64,000 nt of DNA from Rhopalosiphum padi. Lineage: Eukaryota > Arthropoda > Insecta > Hemiptera > Aphididae. How positions within the stretch are numbered: the first letter of the stretch is position 1; the number at the start of each line of letters is the position of its first letter. Below are positions 57,982-64,000 of this stretch, one piece after another. Below the pieces are notes generated by a model. The model ran no database searches. It had not been told where the DNA came from and worked only from the letters and a program-made list of their open reading frames with translations. Made by a program: the position numbers and the translations under genes. The stretch is taken from contig NC_083599.1 in NCBI RefSeq assembly GCF_020882245.1, positions 80,161,422 to 80,225,421 on the forward strand. The letters are read 5' to 3'.

Positions 57982-58799
57982 GTCTGTCTATTGCTAAATA
58001 CTATTTAATGCTAATAAGTGACATATGTGTAAATTAGATTCAAGATGAATAAAAATGTGTGAAATTGTATTTAGCTTAGATAATAGATATTAACCTCTTA
58101 TGAATTACTTATGAAATAATTAATATAATAATAACAATTATTTATAAAACCTTAACACTAATCAGTTAAACTAGTCAATTTTTTGTTGAAAATGTATACA
58201 TTTTGTACCTAAATGTATGGGTTTGAACACCATGAGCTATCTTTAAGCATAACTATAGATTTGTTCAATGCTTTTAAGTACACAACTTATAAGTCATGCT
58301 GGTGCATTATAAGTATAACAATCCCCAATTTGGAATGTAAATTAAAAATGAACCAAAATAACCCATAAATAAAAAAAAATAAGCTAAATAGAGCACATAT
58401 ATTATACCTATTAAATACTTTATTTTTAAACAATTTACCAGTTGTTTTCAATACTCTGGCATTGAAATAAGTATATTCAATTTCATTGGGGACACTTTTT
58501 CGCTCGATTAGTTTTCTAATTGTAGAATAATTTTTAGTTATTGGCCAGGCACATAAATTTTTTTTCAACCAATTTGTAGGAACAGCTTCAAGTGAATTGT
58601 CTTCAGTAAACTCGACGACTGAATAAGTATTCATCATTTTTATAAAATTCTAAAATATAATACATACAGAATACAGAAATTGTATTGTTTATTAAATTAA
58701 AAATTCACACATATTAACATTACCAAAAAAATTATTTAAAAAGTAACAAAATAATAAAATAAAATGCTTAATTATATATTATAAATAATTATATTAAAA

Positions 58800-60901
58800 C
58801 TAATCATAATATGTATGTATAATAGGATATGCAATATTGTGGGTGAGACTATAATCATAAATAATCATATATTTAGAAAATTCAGTAAGTTCAATATCAA
58901 TCATTGTAAAATTTTTTGATAGATCACCAACTACGGCTATACCTAACTTTAGACTGTTAATGGGTTTATCAAAAAATGGTTCAACCTGAATAAATTGTTT
59001 ACTTAAAAATACATTTTTACCTGTACTAGGATCATAACATATGTTAAGAATTTTAAAAATGGATAGTTTGCTTTGTTTTTTGAAACCAATATATACATCA
59101 GACCCAGACTTAGTATTAATTTTAAGGTTATTTTTATAAAGAATTTGAAATTGAGGTCCAGTATAATGTTCAGTTAAAGGACCACTGTTATGTTCTTTTT
59201 TATAAGATACATTGCTATTATTATGAACCAATGGTTTGTTGAAAGTTATAGATTCTTGATAACGATTTATCACCTGTTGCAAAGGTTTTTCATGTTTCCT
59301 AACCATTTTTTTTAAGAACTTCATGAAATTCTCAAAAGGAAAACACGAGCAATTATCAAGGGCTCCATATTTTCTGTAGTCATCAGCAAGGTGTATCAAA
59401 CCATGTATATTAAGAGAAGAAAATTGTGCCCCATATAATTCTTCGAATGTTTCTACAAAATATACAAGTAATTTTTCAGCAAAATCTATACGATTTTTAC
59501 TGCTATGTGGTGATAACAGAATCCTAAAGGCTACGTGCAAACTAAGAAAATGAGAATAACACTCATCTGTAATTACACCTTTTAAGACAATTGGTCCAAC
59601 ATACACCAGTATAAATTTAAACTCTGTAGCCTTAAATCTAAGAATTTCATTTAACCCTCTAGGCCTTCGTGGAAAATCATTTGTAATAAATGATTTAATG
59701 GACAAAAGATGATTAGATATTTTTGTAACATCACGACTTGGTAACCGAACTGATACAGATGCATTTTTCATCATGCCTAACCAAAGCAGAATTAATTTTT
59801 TCATAACACCTAAGCACCCTAAATGCATATAATCTAAACTTAAACATGTGACCATGTTAATATATGGTACTTCAGTTAATATAGAAACATCATTAGTGAC
59901 ATGATGATTATCATCAATACGATTTAAAAAGTCACTATGAGTTCTTTTACAAAAATGTGTTCCTAAAAAACATGTTGTAAAATTAATTCTTTCACCTTCA
60001 ATAATGCACCTTGAACAAGAATTGTATCCGTTGAAATTTTTAGTGCGAGTAACAAAACTTCGAGCAGGAAGATCACAACATATTAAATCTAAAACAACAA
60101 ACTTAGTACCAAATTCTGTAACCATGCCATTATAGGACAAACGTTTTAGTTCATCGACCATATCCCTCAGAAACAAATTACTACATTTAGGTTTTTCTTT
60201 TCCCCAATAAAGACCTATTATGAATAAATTAGGTTTATATTTAGAATAACGAGCATAACCAAGAATGGGCCAAAATGTGCTTAAAGAACTTTTGGTGAGT
60301 GGTAAGCCATCAACTCCCACAACTAAATCAATTTTTTCTTCAAAACAACTTAAATCATAAAGAGATTTTAAACCATTTTCAATACCAAAATGGTAATATA
60401 AACCAGAATGAATAGTTTGAATTTCACAAGATTGATTTTCCTTATTTGTTTTCAAAACTGTTCTCAAATCTATAGGAAAATGTTTGAAACAACTATGTTC
60501 TTTTAATATTTTTAATAAACTAGAAAAAGATTCGGATGTAATTGAATAATTCACGGTCCATTTTTTTAAAGAATTTAAGATGGATTGTTCTTCATCAAAA
60601 TGTCAAGCATATTACTTTCACAACAAATAGATTCACTGGCATCAGAATCAGAAGTGATTGAAAAAGAATCATATACAAATTCATTTTTGTCTGTAGCATC
60701 AAGCGATTTATTTAAAATGTTCGATTCTGCAGTTATAAGATCATTATTAGAAGTAGCAGAACTTGGCATAACAAGGATTTCTTGAGATATACAATTTGGT
60801 TGTGGATCAAATTTAGGCTGGCTATCAATTAAAAAATTTACTGTTTCAACTTCTTCTAAAAATCTTCTACGTTTAGTATATTTACTAACATTATGATTAT
60901 A
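58800..60901 (-). pseudogene. CACTA/EnSpm-type (tnp2-like) transposase, one frameshift
   Basis: The N-terminal frame (from an ATG at about 60901, MYNHNVSKYTKRRRFLEEVE) shifts by one base near 60600 into the 584-codon main frame ending at 58800. The main part shows LVVGVDGLPLTKSSLSTFWP, then RDMVDELKRLSYNG, VVLDLICCDLPARSF with the conserved D-x-PA, and the zinc-like NSCSRCIIEGER. These are followed by LSLDYMHLGCLGVMKK and NIHGLIHLADDYRKYG. The DG...WP / D-x-PA / C-x2-C order is that of tnp2-type transposases. The shift is not in a homopolymer. It lies 160 bp from the DUF4806 gene on the same strand, so the two could belong to one element. No CACTA termini could be identified. Confidence 0.65.
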
Positions 60902-60943
60902 CATAGTTATATTTTGTTTAACTATAAAAATAAAAATAACCAA

Positions 60944-62501
60944 TATTATTTTTCTTATTATTACCTACACAAAAATGTAATTAAATACCAGTGCCTACTT
61001 AATTTGTGCGACAATAATATAGGGATACTTACAAACAATACAAAATAATTAATTAATTTAATACGTTACCAATACAAATAATAATTCGTCACTATTGTCA
61101 ATTGTCATGCACTATGCATACTGCAGTATCGCCGTCTCGGATGGTGCTCACATAGACGCGCAACGCTAGGAAATGAATTATCGGCAAATGTCAACGGTCG
61201 TCGGTCAACAATGTGTAGGGTGTTCTGGTGGGGATATGCTTCTAGAATAATCACGGCAATCTAATTATGGGTATTTCCAAGTTTCCGACAATTCATAAAA
61301 GTAAAAACAACAACCGTACTCCATGTTACGTGATTGCAGCGCTTTGGCATTACCAACTATATTATTATAATGCGTTGTGTATTGATAGTATTCGAGTATT
61401 TACTATATTTAATCAGTGGCGGTTTGTGAGTGGCTCGGCTAAAATGTTGTGGTAAATAATACTCAAAATGTGAATTTCTTGGTTCACTAATAGCAGCACA
61501 TATTTCGTTAATAATTTTTAACGTATTTATGATTTTATTTGAGAAAAAATCCTTCTTCATTTCACTTTAATATGAATTATTATTTATATATTATTGTACC
61601 TATATCATTCTCCGGACATTCCGTGTTTATCATCAAAAATATCGATAAACCGCAATAAAAAAAAAATGCACGAAATAATTAGTACGTAAACGAACACCGG
61701 TATTTCAGCGTATTTCCAATTCATGTCAGAGAGGTTTAACGTCGTCTCTGATTTTGTACTTGTGTACAAAAATGTCAAAAATTACACACTCACACACACA
61801 CACACGCGTATGTACACGACTGGTTAATTAAATAGAATTACGCATGTGCAATGATCATCGTGAGGCTCGTTTTTTATCGCCTTTGTGTACTAAAAATAAA
61901 TCTAGTATTATAGTCTGCCCGACACCCGGCGACTGCGGCACGTTAAACTGTTCAAGTGTTCAACAACAAAATAAATAATCAGTTGTTATTATTTAAAATA
62001 TGTATTAAAAAAATACAACCAAAACTTTCATTGTATTTAATAATTATTATAATATTATAATGTTAATAATATAATTATACAGATATTTTTATTGTCACAT
62101 AAAATTTGCATCACTGATTTCGAATAACACACTATTGTACATCAGCAATATGGTCAAACGCCAGTGAATTTTTAAATTAGAAATCGCCAGCTATATTTAG
62201 TTTCAAAACGTACTATCTACTTTGATAAGTATAATATATTTCATATGTTTTATTATTGTGTTGTTCAGTATTCTCAGACTTCATCGATAACTATAATAAA
62301 TAGATATATAATATATTATACACACCGCCGTTACTAGGGTTTTTCATATATAATAATGCTGTTAGTTATTAACTTCATACTGTACAATCAATCTCCAACC
62401 AAAATTTTCTTAAAACAAACACAAAATCTTGTCCTTTTAAGCAAAAAACCAGAAAATAATCTTCCATAACTGCCTGAATAGGATAAAATATCATCAAAAA
62501 T
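60944..62501. other. Stretch without a recognisable gene
   Basis: No supported coding region. A hAT-like terminus CAGTGGCGGTTTGTGAG lies at 61414, without a partner. A CA/TG microsatellite lies at about 61785-61805. The remainder is AT-rich. Confidence 0.4.
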
Positions 62502-62750
62502 CACAATTGATTATAAGATTTTTAAAGAGATGGAAAATTGAGTACTATATAATAAGGAAACATTTTTTTAAAAACATTCAGTTTTATTGTGAACACAAGT
62601 GTACGCAGAACACCAACATTTTTTTTTCGAACATCTACAGAAATTTAAATGTAAGTACTTATTGTTATTATTTCAGTTTTTATTCTACTATATAAAATTA
62701 TTTATAATGAATCTAAAATTTTTTTTTTAAAAAATAAATAAATAGTTGAA
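62502..62750 (+). repeat. Copy of Polinton segment 28758-29006
   Basis: From CACAATTGATTATAAG on, the sequence follows the Polinton segment without gaps and with only a handful of substitutions, about 98 percent identity. Sequence left of 62502 is unrelated to the Polinton. It ends exactly where the RING-exon duplicate begins. Confidence 0.85.
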
Positions 62751-64000
62751 TATTAATACAAAATATTAAAAGTACTGACACATCTAATTATTTAATTCTA
62801 CAATATTGTTGCTATCCTACTGTGATTAGCCAATTTACCTTTTTATTCATTTTTCTTATTAGTATTGTTTTTCTTTAATTTACATATATATATTGACTAA
62901 CTAGTAAATCTTTTAAGAAATAACAATAATAATAGTACAGAAATACAGAATAAATTGATCTGAATCAGAAGTAGATATTTATTCTATTGATAATAATATA
63001 ATTATGTTGATTTTAATTACTAGGTCAAATATGTGCACTGAGTGTAAAGTACCATACAATGGTTACTCAGCTAGAAAATGGCCTACAACCTACGAGAAAT
63101 TTAAAAACAAAATACCTATTAAATTCCAAGCGGATCAAACGGGCAACTGAACACCATGAAGCTGGTATACTGAGTGTTTGGCAATTTTTGGTAACATGCT
63201 CTCATTGTAGTGCAACTTATGAACGTAGGCAAAGGAATTGGGCACTGGGTATTCAAAATGGTGAAGAGTCGGATGATAATCAAGTAGCTGAAAATGACAT
63301 TGATGAAATTCCTCCGGTAAACATTGTAGCAGAACAAAATGAAGAACCTGAACCAAATCACCCAATTAGGCCAAGTGTCTGCATGGCATGTAACATAGTT
63401 ACAACTGGAGAAGATGTGGCTCAATATATTGTTTTGCCATGTGGACATGCGTGGTTGTGTACCACATGTGTTGGGGTCTTAGAGAACCAATATCCTGTAA
63501 GATGTCCTTTATGCCGCGGGGATGTTGATGTTTTTCAACGAATGTTTTTATTAACTTAACTGCATGTAGTCTGTAATAATTTGTTTATTTAATATACCAA
63601 GTCATGTATTATAATATGATATAAATTTAAATTTAAAGATAATTCAAGTAAAAGGTACCTATTGGCTATTTGTGTTCAAAATAATTTACAACTCTGATAA
63701 TTTGACATAGTTCTATATTTCCATTATCTCATTTGCCCAGTGTAAATTAAAGTCAAGTATATGCTTCTCTTCTAAAATATACATATATATATCTCAGAAA
63801 TATGTTTATTTAATTATTAGGTATCATGCATTGTACTTTATACTTGCCTATGTAATGTTATTATATCATACATAAATATTAAAAAATATGATGTATTGTA
63901 TAGTTTTATACTTATTTCGCTTAAAACGATTAACAGTAAATTTGATATTAATTTTATCAGTCACTTAATATAAATTGAATAACTAAATTAAATTGATTAA
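62751..64000 (+). repeat. Gap-free duplicate of 14934-16183 (end of intron 7, RING exon, 3' region)
   Basis: The offset is a constant 47,817 bases for all 1,250 positions up to the window edge. I saw no difference in the coding part, and the intron and 3' flank also look identical. The upstream exons of the FLYWCH-DDE-RING gene are absent. Confidence 0.9.
63024..63559 (+). pseudogene. Second copy of the RING-finger last exon
   Basis: Identical to exon 8 of the FLYWCH-DDE-RING gene, including its acceptor TACTAG and stop codon. It encodes the end of the MULE core and the C3HC4 RING (CMAC ... LPCGHAWLCTTC ... CPLC). Read from its internal ATG at 63059 it gives a 166-aa RING-only protein, but no promoter or first exon is seen next to it. 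Treated as an orphan exon. Confidence 0.7.

Larger units (their letters stand above)
52680..58637 (-). pseudogene. DUF4806-type gene, several exons, first intron holds a hAT, one frameshift
   Basis: Exon 1 (58408-58637) starts MMNTYSVVEFTEDNSLEAVP then TNWLKKNLCAWPITKNY, the usual N-terminus of insect DUF4806 proteins, and ends in a GT donor. Exon 2 (54170-54329) continues DSLLKAREMTKKGLTRTDIS. Later exons lie at about 54003-54102 (SEDDDDENRTTSSHK ...), 53507-53640, 53320-53397, 53110-53225 and 52965-53045 (MSDCTLPMDNTIDLETF). The last is 52680-52876, with LSYIGGKHSKSMIKRIMSKL and FSGKKGKDKFSSLAVCSVIF, the core of DUF4806. The hAT at 54502-57981 lies wholly within intron 1. The exon near 53520 has a one-base shift that creates two stops, so the gene is probably dead. 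DUF4806 genes are abundant in aphids and often associated with CACTA-type elements (from memory). Confidence 0.65.

Noticed and set aside
61267..61455. A 62-codon frame
   Set aside because: No motif; it overlaps a hAT-like terminus.

Overview
This is a eukaryotic, very AT-rich, intron-containing window from an insect. The mix of families (several ZMYM/TTF-type hAT transposases, FLYWCH-type Mutator-like elements, a Maverick/Polinton, DUF4806 and tnp2-like genes) points to an aphid or close relative; that assignment is inference. I see no conserved housekeeping gene. The whole window is transposable elements nested in one another, several with exact target-site duplications (TSDs).

Left third (1-19414). 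Minus-strand relics (IS630/Tc1-type helix-turn-helix, a mariner scrap, a ZMYM-like hAT fragment) are followed by a KIAA1586-like hAT gene. That gene is cut in two by a 15.9-kb Mutator-like element (MULE) at 3444-19330, with TSD TTCAAATT and terminal inverted repeats built of ~15-bp units. The big MULE carries an apparently intact 8-exon gene (11669-15742) joining a FLYWCH finger, a DDE transposase core and a C-terminal RING finger. Nested in it are a small internally deleted MULE (4254-6035, 9-bp TSD), MITEs, a fold-back element and a dead hAT.

Middle (20185-42680). A repeat unit is interrupted first by a hAT (20752-24307, TSD CATATAGA) and then by a complete 17.6-kb Polinton (24344-41922, TSD AATTAC). 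An uninterrupted copy of the repeat at 42013-42680 shows the state before insertion. The Polinton encodes a BIR-domain protein, a spliced 164-aa protein of unknown function, protein-primed DNA polymerase B, a retroviral-type integrase, a packaging ATPase, a DUF8207-like protein, a phospholipase A2-like virion-type protein, an adenain-like protease, two tandem minor-capsid-like genes and a double-jelly-roll capsid gene. Several genes have frameshifts, mostly in A-runs, so this copy looks dead or carries sequence errors.

Right third (42680-64000). This part holds GC-rich LTR-like sequence, a truncated piggyBac, an internally deleted hAT, and a DUF4806 gene whose first intron contains a complete hAT (54502-57981, TSD GTCTGTCT) with an open 849-residue transposase. 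A CACTA/tnp2-like transposase follows. The window ends in a chimeric duplicate: about 250 bp of Polinton-derived sequence joined to a 1250-bp copy of the last intron and RING exon of the big MULE gene.

Coordinates of spliced models come from reading GT-AG signals by eye. Family names come from motif recognition, not searches.
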